From Desulfofustis glycolicus DSM 9705 (GTDB taxonomy: Bacteria > Desulfobacterota > Desulfobulbia > Desulfobulbales > Desulfocapsaceae), in the NCBI RefSeq assembly GCF_900130015.1, contig NZ_FQXS01000010.1, forward strand, positions 108,724-172,723: a stretch of 64,000 nt of DNA. The letters are read 5' to 3'. Of this stretch, positions 19,117-27,466 are shown one piece after another. The position numbers and the translations under genes were made by a program. Within the stretch, counting starts at the first letter, position 1; each line of letters begins with the position of its first letter. The notes beneath the pieces are model-generated. The model did not search any database and was not told the DNA's origin. It saw only the letters and a list, made by a program, of their open reading frames with translations.

Positions 19117-19995
19117 GTGAATACGCAAGCCAAGGATAGGAAGAGCAGGACCAAAACGCTGCGTTTCCGGACGCTGCTCCTGTTTCTGCTTTTATTGTCG
19201 CTGTGTCTGGTCCTCTTCGCCTCGACACTGGGCGGCCGCTTCGGCGCCTTTCACCAGGTGACGCTCGAGGCGCTCGGCCCGCTGCAGTCTGCGGTCTCCC
19301 GGGTGGTTGCCGAGGTCGGACGGGTATGGGACAGCTACATCGATCTGGTGCATGTCCGCCAGGAGAACGTGCGCCTGAAGACGCTGCTGGTTGCCTACGA
19401 AGAAGAACTCGCCAAATACCGGGAGTCGTATGCCACCTATCTGCGTCTCCAGGAAGAGCTGAGTTTTCGCCAGGCGACCGACTTTCCTCCTCTGACGGCC
19501 CGCGTTATCGGCCGGGACCCCGCCTTCTGGTTTCATACCATCATTGTCGATCGCGGCGAGACGGATGGCGTGATGGAAGGTATGGTGGCGCTCACAGCGC
19601 AGGGTGTTGTTGGCCAGGTCATCCAAGTGTCGAGCAATTACAGCAAGATTCTGCTGGCTATCGCGCCGAGCAGCGCTATCGATGTGTTGATTCAGAAAAA
19701 CCGGGTCCGCGGCATCCTCAAAGGGGCTGGTCAGGACGGTTATGTGCTTCATTACGTATTGAAAAATGCTGATGTCGGTCAGGGCGACCATGTCGTTACA
19801 GCGGGTATCGGCGGCTTGTTCGCCTCCGGGATTCCGGTCGGTGTCGTATCCGAGGTGCAGCGCCAGAAACGGGGCATGTTCCTGGAGATTGCCGTCGAGC
19901 CGACCGTTGATTTCCAGCGTCTGGAATTCGTTCAACTCAACCTGTCGCTGCAACAGTCGGTGTCCCAGGAGCGTATCGTTTCCGGTGGCAGGTAG
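19117..19995 (+). CDS. mreC: Rod shape-determining protein MreC
   Basis: A 292-residue bitopic membrane protein: a basic N-terminus, one membrane segment (LLLFLLLLSLCLVLFAS, about 20-37), a coiled coil (VRQENVRLKTLLVAYEEELAKYRES), then two beta-barrel domains (VIGRDPAFWFHTIIVDRG...; GDHVVTAGIGGLFASGIPVGVV). It links MreB to the periplasmic transpeptidase PBP2. The start is GTG at 19117; no strong ribosome binding site is visible. It follows mreB by 52 bp and precedes mreD by 6 bp. Confidence 0.95.
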   Translation: MNTQAKDRKSRTKTLRFRTLLLFLLLLSLCLVLFASTLGGRFGAFHQVTLEALGPLQSAVSRVVAEVGRVWDSYIDLVHVRQENVRLKTLLVAYEEELAKYRESYATYLRLQEELSFRQATDFPPLTARVIGRDPAFWFHTIIVDRGETDGVMEGMVALTAQGVVGQVIQVSSNYSKILLAIAPSSAIDVLIQKNRVRGILKGAGQDGYVLHYVLKNADVGQGDHVVTAGIGGLFASGIPVGVVSEVQRQKRGMFLEIAVEPTVDFQRLEFVQLNLSLQQSVSQERIVSGGR

Positions 19996-20001
19996 GTCTT
20001 A

Positions 20002-20535
20002 ATGCGAACCGTCATTTTCTTTCTTCTCGCCGTTTTTCTGGTCGTCTTGCAGACAACGGTCCTGCAACTTGGACACGGTTGGCTCCGCGCTCCTGATCTG
20101 GTCTTTATACTCGTTTCGTTTATCGCCTATCGGTTTGACTGGTTGCGGGGGCTGGTACTCGTCTTTGGCTGCGGCTGGATGATGGATGTGGTGGCGGCAA
20201 GTTCCCCGGGAATATTCGTTTTCGAGTATCTGCTCGTCTTCCTGGTGCTGAGCGTACTGGCGAAAAACAGCCCGGTCAAGGAGTCGGCCTACCAGGTACC
20301 CCTGGTCGGTCTGGCCTATTTCGTGATCCAGGTGCTGATCTATGGTGCGCTGACCGTGTTCGACGTCGAATCACTGCCATCCTGGTCATGGGGGCGATTG
20401 ACCAGGGAAACGGTAATTGTCGTGGCCGCCACTATCCCCGGTTTCGCCTTGTTCAACACGTTATACGAGTATCTGCAGCAGCGCAGGACGGTATCGCGCA
20501 TTATTCATCGAAAATCCGGTAATCGGTTCAGATAG
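20002..20535 (+). CDS. mreD: Rod shape-determining protein MreD
   Basis: A 177-residue polytopic membrane protein with five or six hydrophobic segments, beginning VIFFLLAVFLVVLQTTVLQLG. APDLVFILVSFIAYRFDWLRGLVLVFGCGWMMDVV is the conserved MreD region. It completes the MreBCD complex of the elongasome. The gene lies between mreC and the PBP2 gene with only a few bases on each side, so it is certainly cotranscribed. Confidence 0.93.
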   Translation: MRTVIFFLLAVFLVVLQTTVLQLGHGWLRAPDLVFILVSFIAYRFDWLRGLVLVFGCGWMMDVVAASSPGIFVFEYLLVFLVLSVLAKNSPVKESAYQVPLVGLAYFVIQVLIYGALTVFDVESLPSWSWGRLTRETVIVVAATIPGFALFNTLYEYLQQRRTVSRIIHRKSGNRFR

Positions 20536-20539
20536 GAAT

Positions 20540-22459
20540 ATGAAGGATAAAGTCTTCCTCGAAGACATCGAAGAGATCAGTGAACGAGACGATCGGGCCC
20601 TGATCATGTTGCAACGAAGGGCCCTCTTTGCGCCTTTTTTCGTGTTGGCGTTCTTCTTTCCGATCGTTGCCCGTTTCTGGTACCTGCAGATCAGCAAAGG
20701 CGACCAGTACCGCCAGCAGGCTGAAACCAACCGGGTTCGCTTGATTTCACTGCCGCCGCCACGCGGCCATATTCTTGATCGCTATGGGCGGGAGATCGTC
20801 AGCAACCGGCCGTCCTTCAATGTCGTTATGACCCGGGAGGATTCCTACGAGATCGGCGATGTCCTGAAACGGTTGGCACCGGTCCTCGGCGAAGATATTG
20901 AAAAGCTCTGGGGTCGGATCAGGGAAGCGGAGGGAACACCGCGACACGTGCCGGTTGTGCTCAAGGAGGATATCGACTGGGAAACCCTGGCCTTCCTGGA
21001 AAACAACAGGTATAAATTTTCCGGTGTGCGGATCGAGGTCCGTCCGGTGCGTACCTTCCACTATGGCGACCTGGCTGCCAACCTGATCGGTTATATCGGC
21101 TCCATCAACCGTGAACAATTGAGCAAAGATCCGGACGGCTTTTATGAAGGCGGCGATCTGGTCGGCAAGCGCGGACTCGAGTTGTTGCGGGAAAAAGACC
21201 TGCGCGGCGAGAAGGGGCGGCGCTCCACCGAAGTCGATGCGCGCGGCTTCGAACAGCAACAGCTGAAAAATGTCGAGCCGCTGCCGGGGCATGATATCCA
21301 TCTGACCCTCGATGCGGAACTACAGCAGGCCGCCGAGCAATATATGGCCATCGGTGAGAAGGCGGGTGCTGTTGTGGTGCTTGAAGTCGAGACCGGGCGC
21401 TTACTGGCCGCGGCCAGCACTCCGACTATTCACCTGGAGGACTTTATCGGCGGTATTTCTCAGAAGAACTGGGACGCCCTTTTGAACAATCCCCGTCATC
21501 CGCTGATCAACAAGGTCGTGCAGGCTGCTTATCCACCTGGGTCGACATATAAACTGGTCACTGCTCTGGCCGGTCTGGCCGAAGGAGTCATCGATGAAGA
21601 GTCGGTGATCTATTGTCCCGGTCACTACCGGTTTGGTAATCGCACCTATCGCTGCTGGAAACGCGGCGGACACGGTCCGGTCGAGATCCGGCGGGCTCTG
21701 TCGGAATCCTGCGACGTCTTTTTCTACCAAGTCGGCCAGCGTGTCGGTGTCGATAAATTGGCCCAATACGCCCGCAAGCTCGGCCTTGGCAATCTCACCG
21801 GTGTGGATATGGAATATGAGAAGGCCGGTCTGGCGCCGACTCGAGCCTGGAAGCGGCAACGTTACAACGAACAGTGGCACGAGGGAGAAACCCTGTCGAT
21901 CGCCATCGGTCAAGGTTTCAACCTGACCACGCCGTTGCAGGTCGCCCTGATGACAGCTGCCGTGGCCAACGGTGGGACTGTCTATCGCCCGCAACTGGTG
22001 GAAGCGGTGACTACTCCCGACGGGCGCGTGGTCGAGCGGTTTTCCCCGGAAGTGGTCAGCGAATTGTCCGATCGGGAGAAATCATTTTTACCCATTATTC
22101 AGGACGGATTGCTCGAAGTTGTTCACGGCAAGCGGGGGACGGCCCGACTGGTGCGAATCGAGGGGCTGCCGGTGGCCGGCAAGACCGGTACCGCTCAGGT
22201 CGTGCGACTCGCAGTCTACAAAGGGCTCAAGGATGAAGACATCCCATACCAGTTTCGGGATCACGCCTGGTTTACCTGCTACGCACCTGCTGATGATCCG
22301 AAGATCGCCGTCACCGTGCTCGTGGAACATGGCCTGCATGGCAGTTCCGGCGCCGGCCCGGTGGCCCGGGTGGTGCTGAAAAAATATTTCGAGCACCGGC
22401 TCATCGAACAGGCCAACGCAAAGGCCGAAGAAAGCGGGCGGGGAGGCGGGGAAGCGTGA
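20540..22459 (+). CDS. mrdA: Penicillin-binding protein 2, elongasome transpeptidase
   Basis: A 639-residue class B penicillin-binding protein. One N-terminal membrane anchor (FAPFFVLAFFFPIVARFWYLQ, about 31-51) is followed by the dimerisation/pedestal domain (RGHILDRYGREIVSNRPSFNVV). The transpeptidase domain has all three catalytic motifs: STYK (the serine that beta-lactams acylate), SCD in SESCDVFFYQ, and KTGTAQ. It crosslinks side-wall peptidoglycan as partner of RodA. The ATG at 20540 is 4 bases after the mreD stop with AGGA upstream; the frame is open further upstream inside mreD, but that part is not coding. Confidence 0.95.
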   Translation: MKDKVFLEDIEEISERDDRALIMLQRRALFAPFFVLAFFFPIVARFWYLQISKGDQYRQQAETNRVRLISLPPPRGHILDRYGREIVSNRPSFNVVMTREDSYEIGDVLKRLAPVLGEDIEKLWGRIREAEGTPRHVPVVLKEDIDWETLAFLENNRYKFSGVRIEVRPVRTFHYGDLAANLIGYIGSINREQLSKDPDGFYEGGDLVGKRGLELLREKDLRGEKGRRSTEVDARGFEQQQLKNVEPLPGHDIHLTLDAELQQAAEQYMAIGEKAGAVVVLEVETGRLLAAASTPTIHLEDFIGGISQKNWDALLNNPRHPLINKVVQAAYPPGSTYKLVTALAGLAEGVIDEESVIYCPGHYRFGNRTYRCWKRGGHGPVEIRRALSESCDVFFYQVGQRVGVDKLAQYARKLGLGNLTGVDMEYEKAGLAPTRAWKRQRYNEQWHEGETLSIAIGQGFNLTTPLQVALMTAAVANGGTVYRPQLVEAVTTPDGRVVERFSPEVVSELSDREKSFLPIIQDGLLEVVHGKRGTARLVRIEGLPVAGKTGTAQVVRLAVYKGLKDEDIPYQFRDHAWFTCYAPADDPKIAVTVLVEHGLHGSSGAGPVARVVLKKYFEHRLIEQANAKAEESGRGGGEA

Positions 22460-22502
22460 ACCAGATGGAGGCTGTTGATCGTCGCGAAGAGGATATGGTG
22501 CA

Positions 22503-23627
22503 ATGATTCGATTTGACCGAAGGCTGCTCTCGCATTTTGACTGGGCGCTGCTGATCATGCTACTGCTGGTCTGTTCGATGGCTTTGTTCAACCTGTACAG
22601 CGCCTCCTACCCGGCCCAGCCGTGGGGGACGCCGCCCTACCTGAAACAGGCCTATTTTTTCCTGATGGGTTTTGCCGCCATACTGGTCATTCTCGGCTTT
22701 GATTATCAGGAACTCCATTTTTGGAACTATGTCTTTTACGCCATCGTCGTTATTCTGCTGGTGGTGATTCTCTTTGTCGGCAGGAGTGCCGGTGGTGCCC
22801 AGCGCTGGATATCGCTCGGTTTTTTCAACCTGCAGCCGTCCGAGTTGGCCAAATTGATGCTGGTGATTTCTCTGGCCAGCTACTATTCTCGGCGGGAGAT
22901 TACCGACGGTTACACGATCAGACAATTGATTGTGCCGATTCTGCTTACCGCGGTACCGTTCCTGCTGATCATGCTCCAGCCCGACCTTGGCACTGCCCTG
23001 ATGCTCGGATTTATCTTCATGTCGATGACGATCTTTGTCAAGCTGCGATTTTCGGTTTATGCGATCCTTGGCTGCAGCGGCCTCGGAGCCGTGTTCTTGG
23101 CCTGGCAACACCTGCTCAGGCCCTACCAGAAACAGCGGATACGGACGTTTCTCGATCCGGAGGCGGACCCGATGGGGCACGGTTACCAGATCATGCAGTC
23201 GAAAATTGCGGTCGGCAGCGGCGGACAGTTCGGCAAGGGTTATCTCGAGGGTACTCAGGGGCACCTGCATTTCCTGCCGGAACGGCACACCGATTTCGCC
23301 TTTGCCGTTTGGAGTGAGGAGTGGGGTTTTTTCGGTTCGATGTTTTTTCTCGGCACCTATTTCCTGATGCTGATCTGGGGGTTGTATTCCGCCATGTACG
23401 CTCGGGACAGGTTCGGTGTATTGCTTTCGTTTGGCATCGTTATGCTGATTTTCTGGCAGGCGGTCATCAACCTGCTGATGATTCTCGGACTGCTCCCGGT
23501 GGTTGGTATTCCGCTGCCGCTCGTATCGTACGGCGGCTCCTCATTGCTGACGACGATGCTCGGCCTTGGGATACTGTTCAATGTCCGGATGCGGCGTTTT
23601 CAGAACGGGCACACGTCTGTCGATTAA
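22503..23627 (+). CDS. rodA: RodA peptidoglycan polymerase (SEDS family)
   Basis: A 374-residue protein with about ten membrane segments. It has the SEDS signature features RWISLGFFNLQPSELAKLMLVI, the conserved QPDLGTALM and, near the C-terminus, GIPLPLVSYGGSSLLTTMLGLGI. RodA is the glycosyltransferase of the elongasome and works with PBP2 encoded just upstream. This is the last gene of the rod-shape operon; hemH converges on it with a 9-bp gap. Confidence 0.95.
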   Translation: MIRFDRRLLSHFDWALLIMLLLVCSMALFNLYSASYPAQPWGTPPYLKQAYFFLMGFAAILVILGFDYQELHFWNYVFYAIVVILLVVILFVGRSAGGAQRWISLGFFNLQPSELAKLMLVISLASYYSRREITDGYTIRQLIVPILLTAVPFLLIMLQPDLGTALMLGFIFMSMTIFVKLRFSVYAILGCSGLGAVFLAWQHLLRPYQKQRIRTFLDPEADPMGHGYQIMQSKIAVGSGGQFGKGYLEGTQGHLHFLPERHTDFAFAVWSEEWGFFGSMFFLGTYFLMLIWGLYSAMYARDRFGVLLSFGIVMLIFWQAVINLLMILGLLPVVGIPLPLVSYGGSSLLTTMLGLGILFNVRMRRFQNGHTSVD

Positions 23628-23636
23628 CGGGCCGGC

Positions 23637-24596
23637 TCATCCTTCGGTCGCGTGGTCCAGTACCAGGTTTCTCAGGGCGGCAATGAAGCGGGGCGTCGTG
23701 TTGAGTCCCGGCGTCGATTCCAGGCGGATGCCATATTCGCCGGCCAGTGCGCGGTAGGCAATATTGATTTCGTAAAGTGTTTCAACGTGGTCGGAGACGA
23801 AGCTCAGAGGAACCATCAGGATGGCCTGGCAGCCTTCGTCGGCAAGGGTTCTGATCATCTCCGGCGTTGCCGGTGAGAGCCATTCGACCGGGCCGCTTCG
23901 GCTCTGGTAGCACAGTCTACCGGGGCGACCGGTTTGTGCTTCCACTGCGGCAATGGTCCGCTGCAAATGCTCGACATATGGGTCACCCTCCTCGATAAAG
24001 GAGACCGGAAGGCTGTGGGCGCTGTAGACGATCTGTACCGGTTTGTCCGCAAAGAGATCGAGTCCGGCCGTGATTCGTTCGGCGAGGCAGGAAATATAGT
24101 CCGCTTGATCCGGCCATGAGGAAATCTCGACGAGCCGGCCGGAGTAAGCGGCCCGGGTCAATCGGGACTTGAGTTCATTGAGCGACGAGCCGGTGGTGGC
24201 GCGGGAGTAATGGGGATAGAGGCTGAGAGCGACAATACGCTCGACCCGGGCCGCCAGCAACTCCTCGACGGCGGTTTCGGTAAAGGGGCGCCAATATCGC
24301 ATGGCGGTCGTTACCAGGAAATCGCCGTCGCCGCTCAGGGCCTGTTGCAGGGCCTGCTGCTGCTGCTTGGTAATGGAGGTAATCGGTGATCCGCCGCCGA
24401 TCTGGGCATAGGTGGCAGCGCTTTTCGGCGCGCGTTTTCGGGCGATCAGCCAGGCCAGGGGCTTCTGGAGCAGCCGTGGGCCGAGACGGATGATCTGCCG
24501 GTCGGAAAAAATGTTGTAGAGAAACGGCCTGACATCTTCCTGTTTCTCCGGGCCGCCCATATTGAGCAGAACGATACCGGTGCGCGGCTGGTTCAT
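23637..24596 (-). CDS. hemH: Ferrochelatase
   Basis: A 319-residue soluble enzyme that inserts Fe(II) into the porphyrin at the end of haem synthesis. The N-terminus GIVLLNMGGPEKQEDVRPFLYNIFSD is typical. The catalytic histidine sits in YSAHSLPVSF and the partner glutamate in FVSDHVETLYEI; the AMRYWRPF segment is also conserved. Its presence agrees with a respiratory organism rich in haem proteins such as QmoC. Monocistronic on the minus strand. Confidence 0.94.
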   Translation of the reverse strand: MNQPRTGIVLLNMGGPEKQEDVRPFLYNIFSDRQIIRLGPRLLQKPLAWLIARKRAPKSAATYAQIGGGSPITSITKQQQQALQQALSGDGDFLVTTAMRYWRPFTETAVEELLAARVERIVALSLYPHYSRATTGSSLNELKSRLTRAAYSGRLVEISSWPDQADYISCLAERITAGLDLFADKPVQIVYSAHSLPVSFIEEGDPYVEHLQRTIAAVEAQTGRPGRLCYQSRSGPVEWLSPATPEMIRTLADEGCQAILMVPLSFVSDHVETLYEINIAYRALAGEYGIRLESTPGLNTTPRFIAALRNLVLDHATEG

Positions 24597-25040
24597 GGAT
24601 GATCGAGATGGTCTGTGAAGGTGTTCATCCGCTTTTCATACCATAAAGAGCAGGTCGGGCAAAGTCTGAACAGCACCTCCTGAGCAGAACGGCGGAGCCG
24701 AGGAGTTAGGGATTCTGAAAATCGAAAGGAGTTACTTGATTCTGATCGACAGCCGCATATAATATAAGGAAAGGGATGGTTGCAACGGCTGTCCCGCAAG
24801 CGTTCACGAGAGTCCGGTTCTGATGCCGAAATCGCTTTTGACCCGAAACCCCCAACCCTCTGCTCTCTCCAGTTGTCTCATTTGTCGTAACCACCTGCTT
24901 GATACATGTCCGCCGATAGTGTGGCGGAATCGCTTGGTTTGCACAATACGGGCCGGTGGTCGTACGTCGTGGAGCACCTTGACGGGTGCATGTTTTTAGC
25001 GGCGGGTTTCCGCTGCTGGAACGAATTATGGAGGAATTCT
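24597..25040. other. Intergenic region between hemH and the hibernation-factor gene
   Basis: A 444-bp divergent gap. On the minus strand TTGCAA (24785-24780) and TATATG (24761-24756), 18 bp apart, are a possible hemH promoter. An open frame ends in ATGA at the hemH start (it contains CPTCSLWYEKR), but no convincing start codon is visible. The rest has no feature I can name. Confidence 0.4.
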
Positions 25041-25574
25041 ATGGAACTGAAAGTCGAAGCCCGAAATGTTGAGTTGAAAAAAGGCTGGCAGATCAAAATC
25101 GAGGAGGAGAAGGAGAAGTTGCTGCGCAACTATGCCAGTTTTGTTCTTCACCTGCGCGTCGTTATCGAGGCCACGACTCATCACAAAGAGGGCGGTTACG
25201 AAGTCAAGATCGTGGCTTCGGTACCAAACGACACCATGGTTGTCAGCAAAAAAGGTGAAGTGGTTCGGCCACTGCTTATCGAGGCCTTTGATGTCTTGAC
25301 CCTGCAGCTCAAGGAGAAGCTCCGCAAAATCCGGAAAGTGAAGAAAGGTGCCGATGTCCCGTTGGAAGTCGATAAGGCTGGCGTCGTCAATATGGTTTCC
25401 CCGCATGAATCATACGGATTTATCCGCTCGTTCGATGAAAGAGAGATCTATTTTCACGAAAACGCCCTGAAAAATATCGCTATTGAGGAGTTGGCGGAAG
25501 GCGACAGCGTCCTCTACGGTGAGACCTTCGGCGACAAAGGCCCACAGGCATCTTGGGTGCGGCTCGCCAAATAA
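25041..25574 (+). CDS. HPF/RaiA-like ribosome-associated protein fused to a cold-shock domain
   Basis: A 177-residue protein starting at the ATG at 25041 with GGAGGAATTCT upstream. Residues 1-110 (MELKVEARNVELKKGW...YEVKIVASVPNDTMVVSKKGE...AFDVLTLQLKEKLRKIRKVKKG) have the S30AE fold of hibernation-promoting factors. Residues about 120-175 (AGVVNMVSPHESYGFIRSFDEREIYFHENAL...EGDSVLYGETFGDKGPQASWV) form a cold-shock RNA-binding domain with the usual YGFI and IYFHENAL strands. HPF proteins protect idle ribosomes; the fused RNA-binding domain suggests a role in stress or stationary phase. It stands alone and has its own terminator. Confidence 0.85.
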   Translation: MELKVEARNVELKKGWQIKIEEEKEKLLRNYASFVLHLRVVIEATTHHKEGGYEVKIVASVPNDTMVVSKKGEVVRPLLIEAFDVLTLQLKEKLRKIRKVKKGADVPLEVDKAGVVNMVSPHESYGFIRSFDEREIYFHENALKNIAIEELAEGDSVLYGETFGDKGPQASWVRLAK

Positions 25575-25700
25575 GTCAATCTAATAAAAAGGCGGGAGAG
25601 GTTTTAACCTGTCCTCCGTACATGAGCTATTATGATCAAAGGTCATACCGAACGATGAAAATCGGCGTCATGGGCGGAAGGGCTGGCCGCTCCTGCCTCC

Positions 25701-25725
25701 GGCTGCGGACGTCCTGTCCGCAGCC
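25701..25725. repeat. GC-rich inverted repeat
   Basis: GGCTGCGGAC and GTCCGCAGCC form a perfect 10-bp stem with a 5-base loop inside a very GC-rich stretch (about 25670-25800) after the hibernation-factor gene. No T-run follows, so it is not an obvious terminator. It may be a repeat remnant. Confidence 0.4.
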
Positions 25726-25814
25726 CTTCGGGCCTGATTCTCCGGCCCGCCGGGCCTTTGCGATGCAGCCTCCGGCAGAACCGACCAGCCCGGGGACGTC
25801 ATAACTAAACTCAG

Positions 25815-25855
25815 GACAACCCCACCCCGGAAACGGTGCGGGGTTGTCGTGTTTT
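25815..25855 (+). terminator. Rho-independent terminator
   Basis: GACAACCCC (25815-25823) pairs with GGGGTTGTC (25840-25848), with an inner CCG/CGG stem on a GAAA tetraloop and TTTTT a few bases later. It ends plus-strand transcription just before the convergent KamA-like gene. Confidence 0.75.
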
Positions 25856-25869
25856 TGCGCTTTGACGGA

Positions 25870-27465
25870 TCAGCGCTGGTAGCCGGCAAAGGCGAAGTGA
25901 TCGTTGGCATAGAGCTGTGGATCGGCATCGGGGTAGGAGACTTCCTGGCCGTTCCACGGCTTTTTGAGAGTGTAGCTGTTGTTGTCGTTCATGGTCACGA
26001 CATTGCTGCGATGCAGCGGAATCTTGCCGCCGGCGGTGGCGATATAGCGCGGGATGGCGTCGCCGGAGATATTGCCGTACATCGATTCCACGATGTCGCG
26101 GCCCACCTCGAGTGGCACCCGGAAGTGGGTGAACTGCGGGTTGCGGTAACTGCAGTTGAATATGTAGTAGGGCCGGACATAGGCCTCCTGGATGGTCTCG
26201 CAGAGCTTCCACATCTTGACTCGACTGTCGTTGATGCCTTTGAGCAGGACCGCCTGGTTCAGTACGGTGAAACACCGTTTCGAGATGCGGCGGAAGGTGT
26301 CGCGCGAGACCGGGGTGATCTCCTGGGCGGTATTGATCTGGGTCACCACACGGATCGGTTTGCGATCGTTGCTGGCTTCGATGATATCGAGCAATTCCTC
26401 ATCGACCCGCATCGGTACGGTGACCGGGACTCTGGTGCCGAGTCGCTTGAGTTTGACGTGATCGATTCGGTCGAGTTCTTCGAGCAGCCATTTGAGCATG
26501 GAATTGGGCAAGACGAAAGCGTCGCCGCCGGTGATCAAAACGTCTCTGATTCTGGTGTTGGAACGGATGTAATCGAGCGCCTCGTTGTATGCATCACGCG
26601 AGTAGATCTGGTCCTTACGGCCGATATGGGCGATGCGCAGGCAGTGGGTGCAGTACATGGCACACATGTTGGTCGCCTTGATGGTCACCACGCGCGGATA
26701 GAACTGGTCGATCAGCCGTGCCGGCGAATGATCGGCTGCCACCGGCGGGATCTCGATACCGGCGTTATCGATCATTTCACCGGTCGGGATCGACTGCAGC
26801 ATGATCGGATCGTTGACGCTGCCCGGCATGATCAGGCTGGTATAGTAGGGGGTGAGCCGCATCCGGTATTTTTCAGTGACTTTTGTGATCGAGGCAACAG
26901 CGGCTTCGGGCAGGTCGACGAGTCCGGCCAGGGTGTCGATGGAGTCGATGGAGTGCCGGATCTGGCCGGGAAAGCTGTGCCATTCCTCGTCGGTCATCGA
27001 CAGGGCTTTTTTGATTCGTTGCTGGTTTTCCAGGATCGTATCCCAGAGTTCGATGCCGCTCGGGGCGACGGTATCTTTTTCGGCCAGATATTCGTCAACC
27101 CGTTGATTTGCCTCGACGGCAATGGGACGGGCCTGGGTCAATCGACCGCCGATGCTGACCAGGTGTTCATCGATCTGTTGATGCTTGCGGGCCAGGTCCT
27201 CGAGCGTGGGCCGGTCGATGGTGAATGCCGTCGGAGAGCGACGATTTTCTCCGGCCTGATTGAGCAGAAAGGAGAAGAGATCGAGGATCGGGCCCGTTTT
27301 GTCAGTCTGTCGGGCCTCGGCCAGCAACTGGGCCACTGTTTGTTGTTCGTCTTCCGGCACCGTGGTGTCGTTGTCGCCGGCAGCAAACAGCGTGGTAAAG
27401 AGCGCTTCGGTGTATTGATCCCAGTCGCTGGTCGGCCGGTCGGTGTGATGGCATGATTGCTCCAT
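25870..27465 (-). CDS. KamA-like radical SAM aminomutase, non-lysine substrate
   Basis: A 531-residue enzyme of the lysine 2,3-aminomutase family, with an N-terminal extension of roughly 130 residues. The radical SAM cluster motif is CAMYCTHC (CxxxCxxC), and DVLITGGDAFVLPN is the SAM-binding GGD region. RPYYIFNCSYRN...THFRVPLEVG matches the C-terminal PLP region. At the two places where true lysine aminomutases carry the aspartates that bind the lysine side-chain amine (QCDL and VVDAPGG), this protein has NCSY and YIATAGG, so lysine is unlikely to be the substrate. The start is 1 base after the stop of the ATP-grasp gene, so the two are translationally coupled. An amino-group 2,3-shift is the inferred chemistry. 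Confidence 0.85.
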   Translation of the reverse strand: MEQSCHHTDRPTSDWDQYTEALFTTLFAAGDNDTTVPEDEQQTVAQLLAEARQTDKTGPILDLFSFLLNQAGENRRSPTAFTIDRPTLEDLARKHQQIDEHLVSIGGRLTQARPIAVEANQRVDEYLAEKDTVAPSGIELWDTILENQQRIKKALSMTDEEWHSFPGQIRHSIDSIDTLAGLVDLPEAAVASITKVTEKYRMRLTPYYTSLIMPGSVNDPIMLQSIPTGEMIDNAGIEIPPVAADHSPARLIDQFYPRVVTIKATNMCAMYCTHCLRIAHIGRKDQIYSRDAYNEALDYIRSNTRIRDVLITGGDAFVLPNSMLKWLLEELDRIDHVKLKRLGTRVPVTVPMRVDEELLDIIEASNDRKPIRVVTQINTAQEITPVSRDTFRRISKRCFTVLNQAVLLKGINDSRVKMWKLCETIQEAYVRPYYIFNCSYRNPQFTHFRVPLEVGRDIVESMYGNISGDAIPRYIATAGGKIPLHRSNVVTMNDNNSYTLKKPWNGQEVSYPDADPQLYANDHFAFAGYQR

Positions 27466-27466
27466 G

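Noticed and set aside
24593..24799. Short minus-strand frame (CPTCSLWYEKR...) whose stop overlaps the hemH ATG
   Set aside because: The overlap and a CPTC motif are suggestive, but no plausible start codon follows a ribosome binding site, so I left it out.
25849..27456. A 535-codon plus-strand open frame opposite the KamA-like gene
   Set aside because: It is the antisense shadow of a GC-rich gene: low-complexity Val/Gly/Asp-rich translation, no ribosome binding site, and the minus strand encodes a clear radical SAM enzyme.
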